A DNA stretch of 64,000 nt. It comes from Scolanthus callimorphus (lineage: Eukaryota > Cnidaria > Anthozoa > Actiniaria > Edwardsiidae). Below, one piece after another: positions 44,019-55,469 of the stretch. The position numbers and the translations under genes were made by a program. The notes under the pieces were generated by a model that worked only from the letters and a program-made list of their open reading frames with translations, was not told the DNA's origin and made no database searches. Each line of letters begins with the position of its first letter. Within the stretch, counting starts at the first letter, position 1. The stretch lies in NCBI GenBank assembly GCA_033964015.1, contig CM066915.1:8853575-8917574 (forward strand), written 5' to 3'.

Positions 44019-45649
44019 AATGACTGCTCCCGAGAGGGAAACATCGAAATTCGAGGGAAACTGGTGTTTCCCGAGCGAGTAGTCATTAAGTGTTTTGTTA
44101 TATAGCAGAAAATTATACTGCAATAATTAAGTCAAAACAAATTGTATTTAAAGAATGAAAGAGAAGTTACAAAGTGTGCGCGCGACTGCATCATGTAAAA
44201 GGAAAACACTCATAAACAACACAATTTTCTTGCATTAGCATACTTATCAAAATTAGCAAAGGTTTTTAAAAAGACTCGCGTGTTTACAATAAACTTTCTC
44301 TTTTTTCCCGATCTCAAAGGCGACGCGCAAAAGCAATATTCCCCGACCAGTCAATAATTTTTCGAAATATTGACTGATCGGGGAAATATTTGACCTTGAT
44401 TTCTCAGGGTACTTAAGGCATGGGTCCAAAGCAAATCCAATATGGCGGACGCAAAACCAAGGGGGGTGGTCTTTCTCTTGATGTTTTTATATATGCTTAT
44501 GGATGTTGTTGAATGTAAATTGCATTGAGTATTCTGAACCACCTTCACGACAATTGGTCTCCATAGCAACAAATCTCGTAACCTTTGACCTTAAAATAGA
44601 TTTTTGTATAAACCTCTTCGGGAGGGTAGGAAGACGAATAATATTTCATATTCTTTTTGGTGATATTAGAAGAGCATAGTGGTACACAAATAAATCAAAT
44701 GAGGATGGCTGGAAATGTTATTTACAATCATGGTTTTTACTGGTATGTAATTTGATACTTCTCGTTATCTCAAAATCAGAATGGCTTGGACAGCCATCCT
44801 CATTTGAATTGTATTTTACACCTGATAGTCAACATTATAAACCAATTTTGAAAAAGGACCAAACTGATTTACCATGCCTCCCGTGGCTTCAAAGAAAATA
44901 AGGCCTTTGTCACGCACTGCCAGGTAACGCAATCGGTTGCCATGGTTACAAAATATTTCAAAAGAACTGTCCCAACTTGAGGAACAACCTTAACGAATAA
45001 CTGTTTGTGCTAGATATGTTCTCTTCCTTGCAGATTTTTTTATACTATTTTTCAGCATTTTTGCTGTTAGACCCTGAGTTAGCCAATATGAGCGCGCGCT
45101 GGGTTGGAGTGAGCACTCGCTATATAATTTCGTCTCGGGAAACATCGAGATTCTCGGGAAACAAAACTGATGTTTCCCTTGGGAGCAGTCATTAAATGTT
45201 TTGTTATATAGCAGTGTTTTGTTTTTCCCGGTCTCAAACGCGACGCGCGAAAGCAATATACCCAATTGGTCAATAATTTTTTCGAAATATTGACTGATCG
45301 TGGAACATTTGATTTGTACTTCACCACGTGACCTTGATTTAGCCAGTAAGAGCGCGCGCAGGTTGGAGTGAGCACTCGCTATATATATACACTTTAATGA
45401 CTACTCTTCGTCCCCGGGAAACACCATAAGTGTATAATATTTCCTTTTTTGCGTGCGGCAAACTCTGATTTCACTTTGTATTGGTTGCTAAATTTATATT
45501 GTTATTTGCCGTCCTAGGAAATCGCTACCGAGAAAAGAGAGAAGAGTTTGCTCTACTACGGTTTTGATAATTCTGCGAACAATATCTGAGCAACCCAGAA
45601 ATCTATTATGAGACAATACGTCATTTCACTAGCACAATCACAATAAAGC

Positions 45650-45842
45650 CTGGTGCACACTCGCGACATAACGACATAAGGACGGTTATGTTACAACGAA
45701 AAAAGCATGGGAAAATAATTGAAATTTAATATTTTCCATGGAACATCGATTAGATTACTTCAACGTTTTGAAACTACTAAATTTTGATCTAGTGATATTT
45801 TCCTTTTGTCGTTGTGCACCAGACTTAACGGTTCGAATGCGT
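45650..45842. mobile_element. Small MITE with ends aagcctggtgcaca
   Basis: aaagcctggtgcacactcgc at the left and gtcgttgtgcaccagactta at the right are imperfect inverted repeats; AT-rich interior of about 150 bp. Confidence 0.55.
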
Positions 45843-45954
45843 TCGCAAATGAACTGAGGGTAAACTAACCGTCCTAAACGATCAGGGGCACCCAACGAGA
45901 CAATACCATAAAACAGCTCAGAATACCATTATAAGTCGTTACTGAGCATACAAA

Positions 45955-46290
45955 TGATTGTAAACTGGGTATTTTTAATCCCTACAAATTTTTTATCTGT
46001 TCGGATTTCGTAGCTGAAAGTTTTATGTTGCGAAAATTTTAGGGATTGAAATCAAGTCTTCCGAAAATGCTAGGGCAAAAACTCTATCCGAAAATTTTAG
46101 GTGACCTTTTTAACGGCAAAAATCCCCCCAAAATTAGTAAAATTTAACCTTTTGTGCAATTCGAAAAATCCAGGGGATCTTATGATCACGAAAGTTAAAG
46201 CTTGAAATTCTGAAGCGAAAGTTTCAGCTCTCATTTCGCCATCCGAACAGATATTTTACCGAAAATAATCGTTGGGTGCCCCTGAACGAT
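45955..46290. repeat. Dispersed repeat, copy 1 (second copy at 62103-62283)
   Basis: Shared blocks: gggtatttttaatccctaca, ttcgtagctgaaagtttt, gcgaaaattttagggattga and aatcaagtcttccgaaaatg. Same orientation in both places. Copy 1 is longer and ends with cgttgggtgcccctgaacga, matching an inverse atcaggggcacccaacgag at 45880. Confidence 0.75.
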
Positions 46291-46759
46291 AACCAAATGC
46301 TGCTCACCACATGTGTAGCGCGTTTCGCCTTCTCGACCTTCTCACGTGACAACAGCGTGATCTAGAGCACGATAGTGTTTTCTCCGAAAAGATCAATAAA
46401 GAGTGCCTACATTTCACGTGACAACAGCGTGATTAGTGCAGGATAGTACTTTCTCCGAAAAATGAATCTGCAGACGCGTGACATGACCTACTGACGTCTG
46501 TGAAAAATAACTCGGATATATAATGAAAGCAGGAAAGCGTTGCCAAACAAATAAACAAAGTGTGCCCTTCTAACTTGCATTAATAATCATGATAATAATA
46601 TGATGGATGTATTTTCTGTATTTTCGAGATTTAGTTCATTTTCAACAAGGCCGCACACATAGCACATTCCTCTAATACATGACCCCGATTCATAGACCAA
46701 TTAGAAATGACAATCGTAACGTTGCGCCCTTTCCTGGAACTGGGTGCAATCCGAAGGAT

Positions 46760-46768
46760 TATATAAAA
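46760..46768 (+). promoter_or_regulatory. TATA box of the secreted-protein gene
   Basis: tatataaaa about 140 bp before the ATG at 46904, in a stretch without other AT-rich elements. The expected start site is near 46790. Confidence 0.6.
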
Positions 46769-46903
46769 CTCGCCCTTGCGACATCAACTTTGAACACTCC
46801 CTCGCTGCTTCCTTGGATGCATTCGGCCTTTTGAGAGCCAGATAGCTTTGCTGGACGTTCTTGCAAGACTCAAAGTGTACCCGCGTCATTTCAACAAGTC
46901 AAA

Positions 46904-49900
46904 ATGAAGGTCCTAGCTTTGTGCATTGGCGTTTTATGCAGTAAGTGCAAACTAGCTCACCCTGTAAAAGGCTGGTTTCCATAAGGTCGTATCAGTCGTC
47001 CCAGTCGTATCAGTCGACCGTAGGCGAGCCTAGTACAAACACCGCGAGTCTAATATCAGCCTTCCTGATGTAAATGAAGTATTTCAAATCATCGTCATCT
47101 TTATCAGTCTATACACGGTTAAAAACATCAGGCGTTTACAATTATTATCATTATTTTTTATTGTGGGTCTTACACGGATAGATCGTAATCTAGGCTATAA
47201 GCCTAATACTCTCCTACGCTCTGGTTGGGTTCGCCAACGTTTTAGGGGCGTTTTAGCAAGCTTATAAGCCTTATAAGGAACTAACTAAAGCTAGAGTGGC
47301 CTTATTTCGTGGAAAATGCCTTATAGAAATTCCCTGTAACTTAACTATAGATTCCGGGACGGAGACCTTTTGAGGAGGCTATATCGAGGCTGTCTGAAGT
47401 CTATTACACCACGTGGTCTTAATGTAGATGATTTCTCAAACATGTATAAATGTAGCGCGCGCCTTTTGTTCCTAGTTGTTATTGCGCGCGAATAGCGCGC
47501 GCTGTATTTTCAAGCGTTATATATAATGGTTTCTGTAAACTTTATCAGTTGCCCTGATGAAGGCTTTTCAATAAGCCGAACATTTTTCAGCATTCATTGC
47601 TTATTCGAGTTGCTGTTAAAGATATACATCACAATATGAAATATTGTGAAATATTTTGTGAATATTTTTCTAGGTTTTGTTTGGTCAGGTGAGGCCAGAG
47701 CACTAGATAAGCTAGAACACGTAGAGCAGACAGCCATTAGCTTTGTGCCAGTGCTATACGTTTCACCGCGCCCTGATCACCCGGATGCCGACCAGCAGCT
47801 CTTGTACAGTGCTACGGTCTGTGATGGCAAGCTTTACCATGGCAACCTAACCGCTGTGCATGTGAACATGCCATTTGGGTGGGACGTAATTACCGGCAGA
47901 TACGCCAAGCTAGAGGTCAGTACTATCATGCTGATTATGGCCATATGTCCAATTTTTTAAAAGAACATCCAATCTTCAGTAGCAGTGTTCATGTGCTCAT
48001 TAACGGTTTGGTTATTTTGTTACCATGGTAACGAATTACGACGTCATCAAAGATTCAGGTCAGAGCTATATTTGGAAATCTCTTTCTCTGCAGTCTTTCA
48101 ATAAAAAAAATCTAATTTAAAATGCCATTGAGCCCCTAGCACCATATCTACGCCCTATGCCATTGAGGCTAGCACCCTATCTACGCCTTATGCCATTGAG
48201 CTCCTAGCACCCTATCTACGCCTTATGCCATTGAGCTCCTAGCACCATTATGCCATTGAGCCCCTAGCACCATATCTACGCCCTATGCCATTGAGGCTAG
48301 CACCCTGTCTACACCCTTTGCCATTGACCCCTTAGCACCCTATCTACGCCCTATGCCATTGACCCCCTAGCACCCTATCTACGCCCTATGCCATTGAGCT
48401 CCTAGCACCATTATGCCATTGAGCCCCTCCGGGCTTATGTGCGCGGGAGGTTGGCAATTCGAACCCCGGCCAGACCAACACTCAGGGTCTTTTCTAAATA
48501 ATTGAGGAGAAGGTGCTGCCCTTGCTCTAACATCTGCAAATGGTTAGACCTTCGCGTCTTCTCGGATAAGGACGTTAAACCGTATAGGTCCAGTCTCTCA
48601 CATACACTACACTAACCAACCGGAACCAGAGGGACGTTAAAGAACCACGAGGACCGTCGGAAGTTGCCCAACCTCTGTGTCACAGAACTCACCATACTAA
48701 CACACACTCATGTTTATCAAACTTAGGATGTTATCCAAAAATGTAAAGCGCTTCTAGTCTTAGAGCTTTGAGGATAAGCGCTATAAGAACCTTACTTTAC
48801 TATAATCTACGTATGCGCCCCTTAATATCTGTATCTCTTGGTACAGTGTGATTGATCGGTTGTCCCCTTTTCATTGACCTGTTGACTTACCCGTTTCCAG
48901 GTGTGCGACACCCAAGACTGTGCCAAGATACACTGCTCAAACTGGGAAAAGGGCAGGTTCAACGGATACCACTACTGTAACTTTACCTACAACGCGACAA
49001 CCATGGGGGATCTCGTACTCAGAGTAACTGCCGGACCAAGCCCTAACAACGTTTGGACCGCAGCTGTGGAATTCGTGTCCAAGAAAGACTGGGATCCACC
49101 CAAACCTGTGGTACCCAGGGAGTACTGGGGACTTATGGAAGAGCCAAGAGGCAAGGGAGAGAAATATGCAACTGCAGTGACGGTACTGATTCAGATTGTT
49201 AAGACTGCCACACAACAAACTGTTATCACCCTCAAACCAAGAGAATTTTACTTCCGGTTTTGCCCAGACAACGGGACTGGTAGTCGGTGAGTATGAACAG
49301 CGTTTTAGTCTCTAGCAGAATGCCGAGGCGCGCAAACGAAGTTAAAACCCAAGTATGAAACGTTTCAGAGGATTCCTGCGATGAAGGACTGATCGAAGAT
49401 ACTTAGAAGTGCAGAATTAATTTAGTACTGAGGTTGATCCATTAAATTTCAAATAAATCAAATTTCCTCATGGCATTATGAAGATCTCGAAATCAGCTAT
49501 CCGGTCCTACATCGAAAAGATCTCAAATTTCAACCATATCAATTGGAAGTATTCTTTACGCTGATAGTTTGTGGAAAGACGATTGGCGACGTCACATCGC
49601 GCCATGCATAATTGTAAGTTTGTTGGTGATCTGACGAACATCGCCGCAACCGAATCGTAATGGAATTTGAACATGCTCAAAACGCCTGCGGACATCTCTC
49701 ATTAAGTGAAATTGCCATAAGATGATCGGCCGTGCACACCGCGCGATATTTGTTCAATATTAGCACCGCCGTGAGAACGCCGCAGAAAATCCATCGTACA
49801 TCAAGTCACAGCTGAATTCGCGACGTGTGAACGGACCATGAGTATCCCAGTCCATGTTGCCTTGGTCTCATTCTGATTTTTGCCAAGTAACAAAGTCTCT

Positions 49901-50172
49901 TGTCTTTTTATTCCAGTTTTGATGTGACGGTCACAGTTGTTGGTGTTGACTCCAAGTCAGCCATGTCCACATACGTGTGTCTGCCGAGCGAGCTGCCCTG
50001 TTCTCCAGCAAGCTCTACCCACTATGATCCTCGCGGTACGTCAATCAACTCGGTCACCCTGACAACAGGCAGCAGCGGCCTGACCGAGTTGCACGTGTTG
50101 GTGGTCGGATGGGGCGATAGTGAGCAGACTAACACGTTCGAACTTGGAGCGACACTCAAGAAGATGACATAA
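46904..50172 (+). CDS. Secreted protein of unknown family, four exons, about 306 aa
   Basis: Exons 46904-46940, 47674-47915, 48901-49286 and 49917-50172 join in phases 1, 0 and 2 with GT-AG borders. The start MKVLALCIGVLCSFVWSG is a clear signal peptide, cut probably near EARA. The mature part has a Cys-rich stretch (VCDTQDCAKIHCSNW), Asn-glycosylation sites at NFT, NAT and NGT, and alternating hydrophobic strands such as LHVLVVGWGDSEQTNTFELG near the end. No transmembrane segment or known domain is recognised; the pattern suggests a beta-rich extracellular protein. Intron 2 carries a 36-bp minisatellite and a SINE. The TATA box and very short signal-peptide exon suggest a tissue-specific secreted product. 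Function unknown. Confidence 0.8.
46941..47673. other. Intron 1 of the secreted-protein gene with decayed retroelement tail
   Basis: Contains the 5' part of a MITE-like end at 46969 and, at 47553-47585, ccctgatgaaggcttttcaa then aagccgaa, which resembles the conserved tail of Penelope-type elements. No ORF for a reverse transcriptase is visible. Confidence 0.4.
48122..48428. repeat. 36-bp minisatellite
   Basis: Units of atgccattgagcccctagca followed by ccctatctacgccct, with shortened units ending caccatt. About nine copies, in intron 2 of the secreted-protein gene. Confidence 0.9.
48429..48800 (+). mobile_element. tRNA-derived SINE
   Basis: ggttggcaattcgaaccccg fits a pol III B box region. 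The body ends gtaaagcgcttctagtctta, aagcgctataagaacctta and a short ttac tail, a tail type seen in animal SINEs. It starts at the edge of the 36-bp minisatellite. Confidence 0.6.
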
Positions 50173-53100
50173 ACCAAACATGAAGCTCCGTAAAGCATCA
50201 CGAAAAGCCTTTATAATTGATTTTTGTACTACAGTACTCACTTTTTTTTAGTTTAATATATTTGATAGTAGTGTTCGGTTTTTTATATAGGTAGATAAAG
50301 TATGATGTAGGCGCCTTTGCTTTGCAATGCATTGAATGAGTGTCGTGTAGCCTGCTCCGCGGGCATCTTTTGTCTTATGTCTCTCAGTACAAAGCGCGGG
50401 GTTGCTGAGGGCGAATGACGCGCGAGAAGACTTGGACTTACCACAGGAAGCCCAAATCTTGCATGACGCGAAAGAGCCGAAAACACCACGAAAAGACGCT
50501 TGCGGAAGAGGCTGAAGTGTCGTGTAATGTGCTGAGTTCTAAAAATAAAAAGAGCATTGCTAAATTACTTGTTTGCCTTGATGACGTCATGCGATTGAGT
50601 TGCTCATCAAAGATACATGCCCGCTTAGGAAGAAGGTCAAAACAACGGTACTCGATAGGTATCAGGGATGGTGAATAAGGTGGTGGGTATTGGGTACTAC
50701 CACCCGCGCATATCCAGTGGTTATTTTCTCGAAGCACAAATAAGGGATACCCGATTTTATTGCAGAAATGTGTTGTTCTCTTCGTGTAAAGCACAACGGT
50801 AGGTTTTCGCCGTGATTCATAAATTATTTCGAGATATCGGCAGACGAAAACCCGATTTTTAGGAAAATTGAGAGAGGTGGTGGGTCTCGGGTACCCAACC
50901 CCCTAAACTGGATCTTTAAAAAGTACCGTTGTTTTGAGCTCTTCCCTTACGTAGCACAGCTCGATTAGCGTACTCACTCCCTACGTCACAAGAATATCGC
51001 AGCAAGAGTGACTGGATCCCATGTCACGCGAATGTCACACAACTTTGAGATTTGATTTTTTAAGGACGAGCTATAGTTGAAATCTGACAACAGTACTCAA
51101 GAAAGGGCGTGAGGTGAGGAGGGCTACATTTTGGTCGGTGGAGGGTCATATTTTTTTCAGCGGCAATTTGATGGAGGGCCGACATATATTCAAGCACAAT
51201 TTCGGAGAACGTCACTGGCAACAAGATCCTTATACCAGCTGACCAGGGTGAATATTAGTCATCCTCGCGCGCCAGTGTCCTTCCCTCACCTCCCCTCATT
51301 TCCTCTTTCCCCTGGGGGGAGGTGAGGGGAGTAACCTGGCGCGCGAGGGTGAATATTAGCCTCCTCCGCAGGCATCTCCCATGGCATATTTTAACTCCCG
51401 TGGCATATTTTAATTTTAAATAATTGGTTTTCCTGTGGTTTGGCGAATCCTTCCGCTCATCCCTCTAGGCTCCCACTCCGTTGGCCGCTCGTCCCTAGGC
51501 TCCCACTCCGTTGAAATGATAGCACAGGAAGCCCAATTTCGAAGAATCGAACCGAATCCGAACAGCCATGCAAACAGACTCCCCCAAGACTCCTGCGGAG
51601 GAGGCTATGTGAAATATATCAAGCCGAAATAGAGCTGTTTCTAACACTTGACACTCGTTGCATTGTTAGTGCTGCGAGCCATGCACCGAGAATAGTCGCT
51701 CCCGCGTTGCCGTGGCCCTAGACTGGTACTTGTTAGTGTAGTGACACGTGTGGTGCATGACTGTTACCTGTCCCGCTCTACGTGACACTGACAAGGCCTA
51801 GACAGATTTGTTCCATGCGAGAGACAAGGCCTACGGTTTCTTTATGCGAGAAGACGCCCATATTTTTCGAACGGGGGTGCATATGCACAATAATAGGCGA
51901 ATTTGACTCCTAAAAATGAGATCGCCAAATTGGGTGTGGCCAAGCTTCAGAATAGCACCTAAAAAAGATACCATTAACAAACATGGAAAAATAATCAGCT
52001 GTTCCCAACAGCTGATACAACGCCACAAAACTGACTGAGGTTTACAGCGATTCACTTCGCTTTTTTCTTAATTTGAAGGACAAAGTTGCTTGATAAGCCA
52101 CCCTGAAAGATATCAGATGTCTAAATAAACACCGCTTTGAATGATATTATTTTGAAAGGAGTATTTTTTTTTACTGTGTCGCAAGCGATGGTACTCAATG
52201 GTGAGTCACATTCCGGCGTCTGGTAGGTGATAGAGCTCGCTGCCATGTGTGACGATATCAATCACCAAAAGCCCTTGGTGCACGCCCATGGGCACCAGGA
52301 CTAGTTTTACTGGATTGCGTACAGGGGACGAGATTAGTAGTAGAGGGTATGATTTCGTCTTCGAACAAAACGAGACATCAGAAAGAAATGGATCTTAGGC
52401 TGCATTCATTATGTATAATACAGGGGGGGGCAGAGGATTTTTTTTTGACAATCCCAAATTTTCAGATCCCCCCAAGGCAACATATTTTTTTATGAATACC
52501 CCCTCTTGGTCAAAAGGAAAAAACATGCCCCCCCCCCCCCCCCCCAGTCGCGTCAATAACATTTTTTCAAAAGATGCAGAACAAGGCTCGATGATAAAAA
52601 AAATACAAAGCGTAAAGATGCAAATAAAAATCCTAGGTGGCTGTGGTACCCTTGGCTGTGTGTATTGACTTTCTACCGAGTGATCTGGTGCGCTCCTCGA
52701 TTGTTTGGTTTTGTTTTTAGTTGTGCGCGCGAAGCGCACCGCAATTTTGACAATGAAGCTACAAGACTATTAATCAAAAGTCGAGAGGCGTTTTTGTCTG
52801 GCAGACAAAAGTCACTGAAGAGGACGTCGAGCAGTGGTAAAACAAGAAGGCCTTTTTACGATTTTTTAAGTTTATAATTCTTTATGCGCGCGAAGCGCGC
52901 AGCTTTTTTCAACGTATCAGTTGAAAGAGGGTAAATACACAAGAATAGTAGTGCAAGTGATATTTCTTCAGGAGGTTCAAACTCGATGTTCAACAATTGA
53001 GCCTTCCTTCATTATCAAACTGCACAACCTTGTCTTAAATATATATAATACCTCAACAAAAATATGCATCCCCCCTTCATGTTATGAAAAAAAACTTGAT

Positions 53101-54629
53101 ATCCCCCCTTTTCCAGTTCCAAAATTTTGAGATCCCCCCTCAAAATCCTCTGCCCCCCCCCCCCCCCCCCTGCCCCTGTAGTATACATAATGAAAATGAA
53201 TGCAGCCTTATGTTTTGATGTTCCAACAGTGACTGCATGTTATCTGCGAGGTCACCCGCGCGCGCACCCACCGAGTGCCTTTAAACACAGGTTCAAATGT
53301 CGTGAATATAGTTTGACAATCAAGACAGATTTCAAGGCTTATCTTTTAAAGGAGAGAGGAATATTCGAGAAAGGTTTCTTATTATCTTTCACGACAAACA
53401 CTACTCGTAATGAGAGAAGCGTGCGAATCATGATATCATCTTAGGGATTTTGGTAGAAGTCAGACGTACGTTTCAGATCGAAAAGGTTTATCATATACTT
53501 CTCGACTCTGAGAGCTATCGATCCGCATTCCAATGGTATATAATGGGATATTACTAAAGATATTGGCTCTCACAAAGTGGAAAAACAACTTGAAACTAGC
53601 TGAAATCCCAACTGACTCATGCTTCATTCTAGCCCTACTGGATTCATGGTACCAAATACAAACTTCAGAGATCTTGAGGGCGGTGGTGTCTTGATTTTAC
53701 TTATCAAATTATTTTTCTTTTAATGCCATATGTTCCGTTCACGCATGCAAATAAATTCGTGGGCATCGGCTTTTTAACGTCATTCCAATATACAGAAGCG
53801 TTAAGTAATGCAAAGCTGACCACAATTTTTAATCAAAATTGGCACTTATACGTCGATATTGGCCAAATGGCCCTACAGGTCGGTTGATGTTTTGTGCTGA
53901 AAAGCGCCTTATTTTCAGTAGATATGAAATGACCATCAAAAACATAAAAGCACTTCTATAATCATAATGTTATTATGTTTTGTCTAACTGAAAATGCTAA
54001 ATAACTGTACATAAAATTGCTAATTATATATTGTACTTCTTTGCACGCTTGAGCACTTTGAACACACATTTGAAATTCAAAACACGGGCCTGCCACTTCT
54101 TTTTATCGATATATAAAAACACTTTATCTCGACGATTTAAAGGCGCAGCGTGGACATTTTACCAACAAAACACACAGTGGCAGCTGTTTCTCAATTCACA
54201 AATTTGTATTTCCCTCTAAAAATATAGCATAATTGATGCGAAGCATTGTCGATCTTGTTCAAAGCGGAATCGGTTGCCTATGATCCCTGGGTCACTCCGT
54301 GGTTGACTTAGTCCAAGTTCCGTTACGTTCAAACTAAGTTCGGTAAATACGCAGGCATTTATGCTAATTACCTAACACATCTGTCTGAATTTAAACTTTG
54401 AAAAAGTGCAACTGGCGTGATACGAATTAGACGAGCGGATGATATGGGGGGAAGAAAGCCGTCTTTTCCTCCACAGAAATGCACGAGCAGCCCTCGGGAA
54501 GAAGCAAAATGAAGATGACCATTCCTGTCTACAAAACGGAGGGTTCTTAAAAGTTTAAAAGGAATATTTTTACATTAAAACCCAGCCTTGGAGCCGGTGT
54601 TTATATCGGAGACTTAAAGAACAAAAGGA
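50173..54629. other. Intergenic region with MITEs and low-complexity tracts
   Basis: No supported gene. Features seen: repeated near-inverse blocks caaaacaacggtactcgata (50638) and agtaccgttgttttgag (50920); gcgcgcgagg blocks (51260, 51335); the Harbinger-like element at 52398-53207; AT-rich unique DNA from 53.2 to 54.6 kb. Confidence 0.55.
52398..53207. mobile_element. PIF/Harbinger-like non-autonomous element with TTA target duplication
   Basis: The left end ggctgcattcattatgtata and the right end tacataatg..aatgaatgcagcc are inverted, flanked by TTA at 52395-52397 and 53208-53210. Inside each end are a poly-G/poly-C run and agaggatttt / aaaatcctct. A gcgcgcgaagcgc palindrome occurs twice. 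The 3-bp TTA duplication is typical of PIF/Harbinger. No transposase is seen. Confidence 0.8.
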
Positions 54630-55391
54630 ATGATGGAAATAGTGGGTTATTGGAGAATTTACGTGATTGTTTTGTGGTGTTTGGCTGCTTTTGTCACATC
54701 TAAACCTCCACCTGCAAAGGGGAAAGACAAATCCGAACTCCCAGGTAAGTTTCGCCTGTGATCTGACGAATCTACTATTATGACTATGCTCATTCAAACA
54801 GGACCAAATTGACAGGTTTGAATTTTGAATGAAAATTAGGTTGAGTAGCATTACGGAAAAACAGCAAATCTATTCCATTTTTGTAGAATTTGTGCCGCAG
54901 TGGAATTGTGTAGTTCCTGTTTCTTTTTGATTGCCGCGAATTCTCAAAAGTTAGCGTTTTGAAATGCTGAGCTCAAGTGTAAATAAGCTGTCATGACCCC
55001 TTTTAGCTATTTATTCTTTTGATTCTATAGGACCAAATATATCGGAATGGACTTGAAATAAAAAAAACTCAATTCAAAGAAAACTCAATTTTACTATTAA
55101 CTCGATCTACACCACTACGCGCCATGATCAGATTGTATGAGTTTCCGATTAAACGTGATCGGACATTGTTTGTATAATTAATCAATACAAAAGCGAAACC
55201 ATCTCCAAATTAAAATAATATTCAGTTTTATTGACATCCTTCCGTTGGTCATGTATCATATTTTCACTCGATCGGGCATACTATGAAAGGCTTTCCTATA
55301 TTTCACCTCTATAGATGAACGTCTGAAATTTGCTTTCAGTGCGCGTATACCAACGGACTGAACGTTTTTTTAGATCGAACAACACTTTTGG

Positions 55392-55469
<78 letters not shown>

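Larger units (their letters stand above)
42445..46750. other. Intergenic region rich in inverted-repeat elements
   Basis: Lies between the divergent HECT gene (minus) and the secreted-protein gene (plus). It holds nested foldbacks (43231-43340, 43341-43523), a MITE (43541-44018), several copies of a gagtgagcactcgctat repeat (43212, 45109, 45371), an element near 45650-45840 and a dispersed repeat at 45955-46290. A possible plus-strand ORF after 42673 has no ATG and a stop just upstream, so it is not called. Confidence 0.6.
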
